The translations under genes were made by a program, and so were the position numbers. 64,000 nucleotides of DNA from the NCBI RefSeq assembly GCF_013377995.1, contig NZ_CP055305.1, positions 372,001-436,000 on the forward strand, read 5' to 3'. This document shows positions 40,235 through 48,641 of the stretch, piece by piece; within the stretch, counting starts at the first letter, position 1; every line of letters starts with the position of its first letter. Below the pieces are notes generated by a model. It saw only the letters and a list, made by a program, of their open reading frames with translations. It made no database searches and was not told the DNA's origin. The DNA comes from Mannheimia pernigra (GTDB lineage Bacteria; Pseudomonadota; Gammaproteobacteria; Enterobacterales; Pasteurellaceae).

Positions 40235-41080
40235 ATGAATATTGCACAAAACCACAATTTAAAAAATAAAGTCGTCGTCGTAACAGGTGCTGGTGGCGTT
40301 TTATGTGCATTCTTAGCCAAAGAATTAGCAAAAACCAAAGCAAAGATTGCTTTACTTGATTTAAATTTAGAAGCTGCACAAAAAATAGCTGATGAAATAT
40401 CTTCCGAAGGTGGAGTTGCTAAAGCGTATCAAACTAACGTTCTAGAATTAGATAATATTAAAGCCGTACGCGACCAAATTACTGCTGATTTAGGAACTTG
40501 TGATATTTTAATCAACGGAGCAGGTGGTAATAATCCGAAAGCAACTACCGATAATGAATTTCACGAGGTAGATTTGCCAGAAAATACTAAATCTTTCTTT
40601 GAATTGGATAAAGGTGGTATTGAGTTTGTCTTCAACTTAAACTACTTAGGTACATTGTTACCAACCCAAGTCTTCGCAAAAGATATGATTGGTAAAGAGG
40701 GCGCAAATATCGTCAATATTTCGAGTATGAATGCTTTCACGCCATTAACCAAAATTCCAGCTTACTCTGGAGCCAAAGCTGCTATCAGCAACTTTACTCA
40801 ATGGCTTGCCGTTTACTTCTCAAAAGTGGGGATTCGTTGTAATGCAATTGCACCAGGTTTCTTAGTCAGTAACCAAAATCGTGGACTGCTCTTTGATAGC
40901 GAAGGTAACCCAACTGCTCGAGCGAATAAAATCTTAACGAATACGCCAATGGGACGTTTTGGTGAACCAGAAGAATTATTAGGTGCATTACTGTTCTTAG
41001 TTGATAGCCAATATTCCAGCTTTGTAAATGGTGTTATTATTCCAGTAGATGGTGGTTTTTCTGCTTATAGCGGTGTATAG
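40235..41080 (+). CDS. SDR-family oxidoreductase, probable fructuronate reductase
   Basis: This 281-residue short-chain dehydrogenase has the NAD(P) motif VTGAGGVLCAFLAKEL, NGAGGNNP, and a serine then Y-S-G-A-K catalytic set (SSMNAFT, AYSGAKAA). The C-terminal YSSFVNGVIIPVDGGFSAY is typical. The classical UxuB of the mannitol dehydrogenase family is missing from the locus. This enzyme therefore probably reduces fructuronate to mannonate, as SDR proteins do in similar Firmicute loci. The start at 40235 follows GAGGA. Confidence 0.8.
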   Translation: MNIAQNHNLKNKVVVVTGAGGVLCAFLAKELAKTKAKIALLDLNLEAAQKIADEISSEGGVAKAYQTNVLELDNIKAVRDQITADLGTCDILINGAGGNNPKATTDNEFHEVDLPENTKSFFELDKGGIEFVFNLNYLGTLLPTQVFAKDMIGKEGANIVNISSMNAFTPLTKIPAYSGAKAAISNFTQWLAVYFSKVGIRCNAIAPGFLVSNQNRGLLFDSEGNPTARANKILTNTPMGRFGEPEELLGALLFLVDSQYSSFVNGVIIPVDGGFSAYSGV

Positions 41081-41095
41081 CCTAACGAGGTTTAT

Positions 41096-42499
41096 ATGAA
41101 ACAATTTTTATATGAAGATTTTTTACTCTCAACGCCAACCGCTAGAAAGCTCTATCACGACTATGCTAAAGATCAGCCCATCTTTGACTATCACTGCCAC
41201 TTAAATCCAAAGGAAATCGCAGAAAATCGTCAATTTAATGATTTAGCCGAAATTTGGTTAGAAGGTGATCACTATAAATGGCGGGCAATGCGTTCAGCAG
41301 GCGTTGAAGAGCGTTTAATCACTGGTGATGCAGATAAATACAGTAAATACTTAGCATTTTCGGAAACTGTACCAAAATGTATTGGTAACCCAATTTACCA
41401 TTGGACACATTTAGAATTACGCCGTCCATTTGGCATTACGAACACGCTTTTCTCGCCTGAAACAGCAGAAAAAATTTGGCATCAAGGCAAAGAATTACTG
41501 CAACAGCCTGAATTTTCAGCTCGTGGCATTATGCAGCAGATGAATGTGAAATTAGTAGGTACAACTGATGATCCTATTGATTCACTAAAACATCACAAAG
41601 CGATTGCCCAAGACAACACGTTTGATATTGAAGTAGTGCCAAGTTTCCGACCAGACCGTGCATTCAAAATTGAGTTACCGTTATTCAATGATTACATTGA
41701 ACAGTTAGGTAAAGTGACCGATATTGAGATCAATACCTTTGATAAATTAAAACAAGCCTTACTAAAACGCATTGAGCATTTTGATCAACAGGGTTGTAAA
41801 TCTGCTGATCATGGTATTGAAATCGTCCGTTTTACACCTATTCCTGATGAAAAAACTCTCGATCAGATTTTGCAAAAAAGATTACAAAATCAACCGCTTG
41901 CAGAAGAGGAAATCGCTCAATTTAGTACCGCTTTATTAGTTTGGTTAGGTACAGAATATCATAAACGAAATTGGGTAATGCAAATGCACATTGGGGCAAT
42001 CCGTAACAATAATACGAGAATGTTCAAATTATTGGGTGCAGATTCAGGATTTGATTCGATTGGCGATCGTCCATTTGCTGAAGCACTTTCTTGCTTATTG
42101 GACAATATGGATCAAACCGACCAACTACCAAAAACCATTTTGTACTGCTTAAACCCTCGTGATAACGAAATGTTAGGCAGTATGATCGGCAATTTCCAAA
42201 CAGGTGGCATTGCAGGCAAAATCCAATTCGGTTCAGGTTGGTGGTTTAATGACCAAAAAGATGGAATGGAACGCCAATTACAGCAGCTTTCACAATTAGG
42301 TTTACTCAGCCAATTTGTTGGAATGCTAACCGATTCCCGCAGCTTCCTATCCTATACCCGCCACGAATATTTCCGCAGAATCCTATGTGAAATGATTGGC
42401 GGCTGGGTAGCACGAGGCGAAGCACCAAATGATCTGAAGTTACTTGGCACTATGGTAAAAGATATTTGCTACAGTAACGCAAAACGTTATTTCAAATAG
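41096..42499 (+). CDS. uxaC: Glucuronate isomerase
   Basis: This 467-residue amidohydrolase-superfamily enzyme isomerises glucuronate to fructuronate (and galacturonate to tagaturonate). It shows YDYHCHLNPKEIA-like start (here FDYHCHLNPKEIA, with metal-type histidines) at about residue 30, KLVGTTDDPIDSL, and the C-terminal YTRHEYFRRILCEMIGGWV. It follows the SDR gene by 15 bases in the catabolic operon. Its presence marks a hexuronate pathway. Confidence 0.96.
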   Translation: MKQFLYEDFLLSTPTARKLYHDYAKDQPIFDYHCHLNPKEIAENRQFNDLAEIWLEGDHYKWRAMRSAGVEERLITGDADKYSKYLAFSETVPKCIGNPIYHWTHLELRRPFGITNTLFSPETAEKIWHQGKELLQQPEFSARGIMQQMNVKLVGTTDDPIDSLKHHKAIAQDNTFDIEVVPSFRPDRAFKIELPLFNDYIEQLGKVTDIEINTFDKLKQALLKRIEHFDQQGCKSADHGIEIVRFTPIPDEKTLDQILQKRLQNQPLAEEEIAQFSTALLVWLGTEYHKRNWVMQMHIGAIRNNNTRMFKLLGADSGFDSIGDRPFAEALSCLLDNMDQTDQLPKTILYCLNPRDNEMLGSMIGNFQTGGIAGKIQFGSGWWFNDQKDGMERQLQQLSQLGLLSQFVGMLTDSRSFLSYTRHEYFRRILCEMIGGWVARGEAPNDLKLLGTMVKDICYSNAKRYFK

Positions 42500-42508
42500 G
42501 AGATAACA

Positions 42509-43450
42509 ATGAAAAAACTCTCCATCATCGGGGAATGTATGATTGAGTTAAATGGCGAGCCGTTTGGGAATATGTATCAAACTTATGGCGGTGATTCGCT
42601 GAATACCGCCACTTATCTGACTCGGGTGACTCCGCCTGAGCAGATTGAAGTGCGTTATATTTCCGCTCTTGGCACAGATAAACTCAGTCAAGGTATGCTG
42701 GACGCTTGGCAGGCGGATAATATCAATACTGATTTTGTGTTGCGTGATGAACACCGCCAGCCTGGACTTTATCTCATTCAGTTGGATAAACAAGGGGAAC
42801 GGACGTTTCTCTATTGGCGAAATCAGTCCGCTGCTCGTTATCTGTTGCAACACGCTGATTACCCGAAAGCCCTGAATGCAATAGCAGAAACCGATATGGT
42901 CTATCTTAGCGGTATTTCATTGGCTATTCTGTCTGAGAATGACCGTTTTCAGCTTATTGAGCAACTGCATGCACTGAAAACACAAGGCGTGAAAATCGCT
43001 TTTGATAGTAACTACCGCTCAAAACTGTGGAAAAGTACCGAAACGGCTCAACGGTATTATGCTAATTTGCTCGATTTAGTGGATTTAGCTCTCGTTACAT
43101 TTGATGATGAACACCTACTTTGGGGTGATACAAACGAGCAAGACACACTTACCCGCCTTGCGCAATATGGTATTGAAACCATCGTAGTCAAACAAGGCTC
43201 TCGGGGGGCAACTGTTCAAACTCACAATGAGCAAATTTTTGTGCCAACTATTCCCATTGAGAATGTGGTTGACACTACCTCCGCAGGCGATTCTTTCAAT
43301 GCAGGTTTCCTTAACGGCTATTTGCTCAGCAAAGATTTAGTCACTTGCTGCCAACAAGGCAACTCCCTTGCAGGTATTGTGATTCAGCACAAAGGGGCAA
43401 TTATTGATAAATCAGCCACCGCCCATCTAAAACAGCAGTTTGCACAGTAA
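42509..43450 (+). CDS. kdgK: 2-keto-3-deoxygluconate kinase
   Basis: This 313-residue PfkB-family sugar kinase phosphorylates 2-keto-3-deoxygluconate with ATP. The N-terminal GECMIELNGEPFG and GGDSLNTATYL, and the C-terminal signature DTTSAGDSFNAGFLNGYL with the catalytic aspartate of GDSF, are present. It lies nine bases after uxaC. Base composition is less AT-rich than its neighbours, but the family assignment is secure. Confidence 0.93.
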   Translation: MKKLSIIGECMIELNGEPFGNMYQTYGGDSLNTATYLTRVTPPEQIEVRYISALGTDKLSQGMLDAWQADNINTDFVLRDEHRQPGLYLIQLDKQGERTFLYWRNQSAARYLLQHADYPKALNAIAETDMVYLSGISLAILSENDRFQLIEQLHALKTQGVKIAFDSNYRSKLWKSTETAQRYYANLLDLVDLALVTFDDEHLLWGDTNEQDTLTRLAQYGIETIVVKQGSRGATVQTHNEQIFVPTIPIENVVDTTSAGDSFNAGFLNGYLLSKDLVTCCQQGNSLAGIVIQHKGAIIDKSATAHLKQQFAQ

Positions 43451-43453
43451 TAT

Positions 43454-43497
43454 AAGCGGTTGTTATTGTAAAAAATTTGACAAAAATGACCGCTTGC
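43454..43497 (+). terminator. USS-pair stem between kdgK and eda
   Basis: AAGCGGTTGTTATTGT (from 43455) and a facing GACCGCTTG (about 43487-43495) form an inverted uptake pair with a spacer containing TTGACAAAAA. It may attenuate transcription into eda. The stem is imperfect beyond the core. Confidence 0.4.
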
Positions 43498-43519
43498 ATA
43501 CAACATAAAGAGGTTAGAA

Positions 43520-44158
43520 ATGCGTTATACCACCGAACAAATCGTAGAAAAATTAAGAGAACTCAAAGTTGTCCCTGTCATCGCACTAGACAACGCGGAA
43601 GATATTTTACCGCTTGCGAAGACCTTATCCAATAATGGCTTACCTGTGGTGGAAATTACTTTCCGCTCGGCTGCGGCTGAAGAGGCGATTAAGTTAGTCA
43701 AAGCAAACTATCCAGAAGTATTAATAGCCGCAGGAACAGTACTCACCAAAGAGCAAGTCTTAACAGCTAAAAATGCTGGAGCAGATTGTATTGTTACACC
43801 AGGCTTTAACCCAAATATCGTGCAATATTGCCAAGATCTAAACTTACCAATTATCCCAGGCGTAAATAACCCAATGGCAATTGAAGCTGCACTTGAGCTT
43901 GGCATACAAGCGGTCAAATTTTTCCCTGCAGAAGCAAGTGGCGGAGCCAAAATGATTAAAGCATTATTAGGCCCTTACAGCAACTTACAAATGATGCCAA
44001 CAGGTGGAGTCAGCCTCGCTAATATCAAGGATTATCTTACTATCTCAAACGTCTTAGCTTGTGGAGGATCTTGGTTTGTAGAGCAATCACTAATTAAAGA
44101 ACAAAAATGGGAAAAGATCAGTGAATTAGTGAGAGAAGTCGTTGAGATTGTTAATTAA
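43520..44158 (+). CDS. eda: KDPG/KHG aldolase
   Basis: This 212-residue class I aldolase splits 2-keto-3-deoxy-6-phosphogluconate into pyruvate and glyceraldehyde 3-phosphate. Marks are VVEITFRSAAAEEAI with the catalytic glutamate, GAGTVLT-like (AAGTVLTKEQ), and AVKFFPAEASGG with the Schiff-base lysine near residue 134. It completes the hexuronate pathway in this operon. AGAGG precedes the ATG. Confidence 0.95.
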   Translation: MRYTTEQIVEKLRELKVVPVIALDNAEDILPLAKTLSNNGLPVVEITFRSAAAEEAIKLVKANYPEVLIAAGTVLTKEQVLTAKNAGADCIVTPGFNPNIVQYCQDLNLPIIPGVNNPMAIEAALELGIQAVKFFPAEASGGAKMIKALLGPYSNLQMMPTGGVSLANIKDYLTISNVLACGGSWFVEQSLIKEQKWEKISELVREVVEIVN

Positions 44159-44253
44159 GTGAAATTGCTCAAGTATAAAAAAGGGTCTTTTTTTATCTAT
44201 TTACAAGAGAATACAAATTCGGCATACTCTATTTAATGCCAACTTTAACTATT

Positions 44254-44283
44254 AAGGGCTATTTTAAATAGCCTTTTCTTTTA
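44254..44283 (+). terminator. Terminator after eda
   Basis: The stem AAGGGCTATTT with AAATAGCCTT (one bulged base) has a very short loop and is followed by TTCTTTT. It lies about 95 bases past eda and just before the Slam-like gene. Confidence 0.65.
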
Positions 44284-44292
44284 TAACTCTCT

Positions 44293-45744
44293 ATGAAAAA
44301 AATCATTCCTATTTCGTTAATCTTAACTTCACATTTTGCTTTTACCGCCGCTGCCCCAATTCAAATTCAAGAGAAAATAGATAGCCAGCGAATGCAACAA
44401 AATCAACCGTTTGAAAGACCCGAGCATAAAGTATCGAAATCACAGCCCCAAATACAACATAGTGATAAAGCCATTTCTCTTTCAAAACAAGAGTTACTTA
44501 AACAACCTCATTTACTGAATTCGGCAATGCTCTCTACCTTGATCACAGGAAATGCGGAAGATGTGCTCTTTTTGCTGCCTATTTATCAAAAATTGTCTAT
44601 TGCTGAGCAAAGTAGAGAAATAATGCAATGGGCAAAAGCCGTTGAGGCTAGAGCAAAGCAAAACTACGCTCAATCTATCAAGCTCTATCGAGAGTTGTTA
44701 GCCAATTATCCTGAAAATCAGCCAATCCGTATGCAGCTTGCGGTGACTCTTTTTGAGAATCGTGAAAATGAAGCAGCAGAAGCACAATTTCACAAATTAC
44801 AAGCGGATAAATTACCGCCAGAAATTGCAAATATCATCCATCATTATTTAGCTGCAATCAATAAACAAGATAGGTGGATATTTCAAGGCGGTTTAACTTT
44901 TTTAAACGATCCGAATATTAATAATGCCCCTGCTTCAGGCATCACTCATAATGGCTGGACCGCACCAAGAAAAGAATCCGCACAAGGCGTTGGACTTAAC
45001 GTTAACGTGGAAAAGAAATGGTCTTGGGGAAATGGTATCTTCCACGAATTTCATCTAAATGGTAATGGAAAATATTATTGGAATAACAAAAAATATAATG
45101 AATATTCGCTAAGAGAAAGCTTTGGATTAGGCTATCAAAATGCAAAACAGAAAATCACTGTTTTACCATTCTTAGAGCAAATGTGGTATGCAGGTGGTTC
45201 AACTCAAAGTGAAAGCACTAAACGTTATTCCAATGCAAGAGGGGTAAATACCCGTTGGCAATATTGGATTACGCCACAATGGCAATCATCTATCACTTAT
45301 GAGTATGCCGAGCAGCGTTACACACGCCGCAAGCACTTAGATGGGAATTATCATTTTATTTCCCCAAGCGTTTATTATTATCCAAGCAGCCAGCAATATT
45401 GGTTTGTTGGGGCAAACTTTAACCGCAATAGCACGAGAGATTTAGATGACAGCTTTATTCGCAAAGGAATATCTCTAGGTTGGGGGCAAGAGTGGAAGAA
45501 TGGACTTTCTAGCCAATTAAGTGTCAGCTACGCCCGCAAGCAACATCGTGCTCCAATGCCAATTTTCCTAATTACTCAACGTAATAAAGAATACGGTGTG
45601 CAAGTAAGCCTTTGGCATAGAGCTTTACATTTTAAAGGGATTACGCCTCGTTTAACCTGGCAATATAACAAAGTAAAAAGTAATCACGCTTTTTATAACT
45701 ATGATAAAAATCGTGTTTACATTGAATTTTCCCATACGTTCTAA
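44293..45744 (+). CDS. Surface lipoprotein assembly modifier (Slam-like, DUF560)
   Basis: This 483-residue outer-membrane protein has a signal peptide (about residues 1-20), a periplasmic TPR-type helical domain (about 45-200: AKAVEARAKQNYAQSIKLYRELLANYP and following), and a C-terminal beta-barrel ending in aromatic FSHTF. The barrel repeats such as SLGWGQEWKNGLSSQLSVSYARKQHRAP are typical of Slam/DUF560. Slam proteins help surface-exposed lipoproteins reach the outer face. No lipoprotein substrate gene is adjacent, which is unusual. The start lies 10 bases after the terminator, with a weak ribosome-binding site. Confidence 0.82.
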   Translation: MKKIIPISLILTSHFAFTAAAPIQIQEKIDSQRMQQNQPFERPEHKVSKSQPQIQHSDKAISLSKQELLKQPHLLNSAMLSTLITGNAEDVLFLLPIYQKLSIAEQSREIMQWAKAVEARAKQNYAQSIKLYRELLANYPENQPIRMQLAVTLFENRENEAAEAQFHKLQADKLPPEIANIIHHYLAAINKQDRWIFQGGLTFLNDPNINNAPASGITHNGWTAPRKESAQGVGLNVNVEKKWSWGNGIFHEFHLNGNGKYYWNNKKYNEYSLRESFGLGYQNAKQKITVLPFLEQMWYAGGSTQSESTKRYSNARGVNTRWQYWITPQWQSSITYEYAEQRYTRRKHLDGNYHFISPSVYYYPSSQQYWFVGANFNRNSTRDLDDSFIRKGISLGWGQEWKNGLSSQLSVSYARKQHRAPMPIFLITQRNKEYGVQVSLWHRALHFKGITPRLTWQYNKVKSNHAFYNYDKNRVYIEFSHTF

Positions 45745-45747
45745 GCA

Positions 45748-45776
45748 AAAACCGCCCTGTTTAAGGGGCGATTTTG
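45748..45776. terminator. Weak bidirectional terminator between the Slam gene and mutS
   Basis: CGCCC (about 45752) pairs with GGGCG (about 45769) around an 8-base loop, followed by ATTTTGC and preceded by AAAA. It lies between two convergent genes. Confidence 0.5.
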
Positions 45777-45777
45777 C

Positions 45778-48453
45778 TTAATTATCTAATAACTTCTTCA
45801 ATTGGTATAACGCATCTAACGCTTGTTTTGGCGTGAGTTCATCGGGTTGGATTGCTTTAAGGGCTTTTTCTAGATCGCTTTCTTCTGCAAGCGGTCGAAT
45901 ATTACTCGCTACGCTCGTGCCTTCGGAGCCGTTGGCAAAGCCAACGTTCAAACACAAGTGTTTGTCATCATTTTTTTGCAAATCATCGGAGAAGTCAGCT
46001 GCAAAAAGCAAATCCGCCTGTGGGTGTTCATTGGCTTGTTTGGTTTGGTGGGAGATTTCTTCTAAATGTGCCAAACGTTGTTTTGCCAATTGAATAACCT
46101 GCTTTGGCACACCTGCAAGTGCTGCTACCGCCAAGCCATAACTTTTACTTGCAGCCCCCTCTTGCACTGAGTGCATAAAGGCAATCGTATCGTTGTGTTC
46201 ACGTGCATCTAAATGTACATTTGCTACACCTTTAAATTGATGTGGTAGCCCTGTTAACTCAAAATAGTGGGTAGCAAAGAGGGTTAAAGATTGTATTTTC
46301 TTCGCTAACCATTCCGCACACGCCCAAGCAAGCGATAAACCATCATAGGTGGACGTACCTCGCCCAATTTCATCAATCAATACAAGGCTTTTTTCTGTGG
46401 CTTGGTGTAAAATATTCGCCATTTCAGTCATCTCAACCATAAAGGTTGAACGTCCAGAAGCTAAATCATCACTAGCACCAATACGAGTGAAAATGCGATC
46501 AATCGGACCTATCTCCGCACTTTCTGCTGGCACAAAACTGCCGATATACGCCATTAGCGTAATCAATGCAATTTGTCGCATATAAGTGCTTTTCCCTCCC
46601 ATATTCGGACCCGTTACAATCAATAAATGACGCTGGGCATTCAAAAATACTGGATTAGCAATAAATGGATCCGTTAAGACTTGCTCAACCACAGGGTGTC
46701 TTCCACCTTTGATATTAACCACTCTCGTTTGGCTAAATGTTGGACAAACATAATTTAAACTCTCCGCTCGTTCAGCCAAATTAGTCAGCACATCAAGCGT
46801 TGATAACGCCATTGCCGCCAGTTGTAACTCGCCTAATCGTGGCATCAAAATATCGAACAATTCGTCATAAAGTTGTTTTTCTAATGCAAGCGATGCCCCT
46901 TTCGCCTTTAATACTTTATCTTCATAGGTCTTAAGTTCAGGAATAATATACCGCTCGGCATTTTTAAGCGTTTGGCGACGAACGTAGTGAATAGGGGCTT
47001 TGTGAGCCTGCCCTTGACTAATTTGAATATAGTAGCCGTGTACTGCATTAAAACCGATTTTAAGGGAATCAATACCTGTGCTTTCACGCTCACGAATTTC
47101 CAGATTCTCCAAATATTGCGTTGCTCCGTCTGAAAGCTCTCTCCATTCATCAAGCTCGGCATTGTAACCTTCGGCGATCACACCACCATCACGCATAAGC
47201 TGTGGCGGATTTTCAATCATCGCACGTTCAAGCAAATCGTGTAGCTCACTAAAATCCGCGACTTGAGATAACAACTTATCTAAACTAGCGGTCAGATTTT
47301 GCGAATTTTTTGCAATTTCAGGCAATTGTGCTAATGCGGTGCGTAAACGAGTAAGATCTCGAGGACGAGCCGATCGTAGTGCAACACGTGCTAAAATCCG
47401 CTCCATATCGCCTACTTGCTGCAGCAAAGGTTGCAGCTCGCTCACTCGATCATATTGAACAAACGCCGCGATGGTCTGCTGCCTTCCTTCTAGTTTGGCA
47501 TAATCTCGAATCGGTTGATGAATCCAACGCTTGAGCAAACGGCTCCCCATCGGGGTAACACACTTATCCAACACCGCAGCTAACGTATTTTCTGTGCCAC
47601 CTGCGAGATTTTGTGTTAGCTCTAAATTACGGCGAGTGGCTGCATCTAATAATATGGTATCGCTATGTTGTGCCAATTTAATGGAATTAATATGAGGCAA
47701 TGCGGTGCGTTGAGTTTCTTGGGCATAATGCAACACGCACCCAGCCGCACAAAGTGCTATCACAGCTTTTTCTACGCCAAATCCAGCGAGGCTTTGCGTA
47801 CCAAATTGGCGATTTAATAACTGAATAGCTGTCACCAATTCAAATTCCCAAACAGGGCGACGACGTAAACCTTTATAATTGTTTAAAATGCTCGCAGCCG
47901 AAAAATCTTCTGCATACAGGATTTCCGCTGGCTGTAAACGCTGCAATTCCGCCGCCAACGCCTCTTTGCTCGGCAATTCGCTCATTAAAAACCGCCCAGA
48001 AGTCATATCTAAAGAAGCAATCGCAAAAGTGCCTTTTTCTTCATATACCGCTGCAACCAAGTTGTCTTGACGTTCAGGTAACAAGGCTTCGTCACTCACT
48101 GTTCCTGGCGTTACAATTCTAACGACTTTGCGTTCAACTGGTCCTTTTGAAGTGGTAGGGTCGCCCACTTGCTCGCAAATCGCTACACTCTCGCCTAATG
48201 CCACCAGCTTTGCTAAATACCCCTCCACCGCGTGATACGGCACACCCGCCATCGGAATCGGCTCGCCTGCCGACTGCCCACGCTTGGTCAATGAAATATC
48301 CAACAATGCAGCTGCTCTTTTTGCATCATCATAAAATAGCTCATAAAAATCGCCCATTCGATAGAATAATAAAATATCAGGATTTTGGGCTTTAAGTTGC
48401 AAATATTGCATCATCATTGGGGTATGCTGTGTGTTTTTTTCGTTTAAATTCAT
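45778..48453 (-). CDS. mutS: DNA mismatch repair protein MutS
   Basis: This 891-residue protein recognises mismatches and recruits MutL. The mismatch-binding FYRMGDFYELFYDDA motif is at about residues 30-44. The ATPase domain has GPNMGGKSTYMRQ, LIDEIGRGTSTYDG and the TLFATHYFELT segment. The C-terminal helix-turn-helix and tetramerisation tail ends LYQLKKLLDN. It is about 30-40 residues longer than the E. coli (853) and H. influenzae proteins. The excess maps to the C-terminal linker, where a palindromic insertion is seen (45905-45972). Confidence 0.96.
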   Translation of the reverse strand: MNLNEKNTQHTPMMMQYLQLKAQNPDILLFYRMGDFYELFYDDAKRAAALLDISLTKRGQSAGEPIPMAGVPYHAVEGYLAKLVALGESVAICEQVGDPTTSKGPVERKVVRIVTPGTVSDEALLPERQDNLVAAVYEEKGTFAIASLDMTSGRFLMSELPSKEALAAELQRLQPAEILYAEDFSAASILNNYKGLRRRPVWEFELVTAIQLLNRQFGTQSLAGFGVEKAVIALCAAGCVLHYAQETQRTALPHINSIKLAQHSDTILLDAATRRNLELTQNLAGGTENTLAAVLDKCVTPMGSRLLKRWIHQPIRDYAKLEGRQQTIAAFVQYDRVSELQPLLQQVGDMERILARVALRSARPRDLTRLRTALAQLPEIAKNSQNLTASLDKLLSQVADFSELHDLLERAMIENPPQLMRDGGVIAEGYNAELDEWRELSDGATQYLENLEIRERESTGIDSLKIGFNAVHGYYIQISQGQAHKAPIHYVRRQTLKNAERYIIPELKTYEDKVLKAKGASLALEKQLYDELFDILMPRLGELQLAAMALSTLDVLTNLAERAESLNYVCPTFSQTRVVNIKGGRHPVVEQVLTDPFIANPVFLNAQRHLLIVTGPNMGGKSTYMRQIALITLMAYIGSFVPAESAEIGPIDRIFTRIGASDDLASGRSTFMVEMTEMANILHQATEKSLVLIDEIGRGTSTYDGLSLAWACAEWLAKKIQSLTLFATHYFELTGLPHQFKGVANVHLDAREHNDTIAFMHSVQEGAASKSYGLAVAALAGVPKQVIQLAKQRLAHLEEISHQTKQANEHPQADLLFAADFSDDLQKNDDKHLCLNVGFANGSEGTSVASNIRPLAEESDLEKALKAIQPDELTPKQALDALYQLKKLLDN
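45905..45972. repeat. Palindromic insertion inside mutS
   Basis: Two 7-bp hairpins lie side by side: CGTTGGC-AAA-GCCAACG (45930-45946) and CAAACAC-AA-GTGTTTG (45949-45964). A GC-richer segment with GCTCGTGCCTTCGGAGC (about 45913-45929) flanks them. The stretch encodes about 22 residues (around 828-850) in the non-conserved linker of MutS, in frame. It resembles the palindromic elements that insert within coding genes of Rickettsia. Ends are estimated. Confidence 0.5.
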
Positions 48454-48570
48454 CTTGTTGTATTAGTTAATATATTGATATTAAATGATTTTATCAAACA
48501 TATAGGATCTATATCGTTTCTTAAGATTCCATAAAGTCTCATAAAAACCTATGCTTAAATATAGGTTTAT

Positions 48571-48599
48571 TTGTAGGTTATCATAACCCGTAGTATAAT
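48571..48599 (+). promoter_or_regulatory. Integrase promoter with internal palindrome
   Basis: The -35 TTGTAG (48571-48576) and -10 TATAAT (48594-48599) are 17 bases apart. Between them is GGTTAT-C-ATAACC (48576-48588), a perfect palindrome placed to act as an operator. A stem AAACCTAT/ATAGGTTT lies just upstream. The sequence TTGTAGGTTAT recurs at 52778. Confidence 0.55.
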
Positions 48600-48641
48600 A
48601 TATGTACACAAATAAGCACTTTTCTTTCAAGGAGCTATTTT

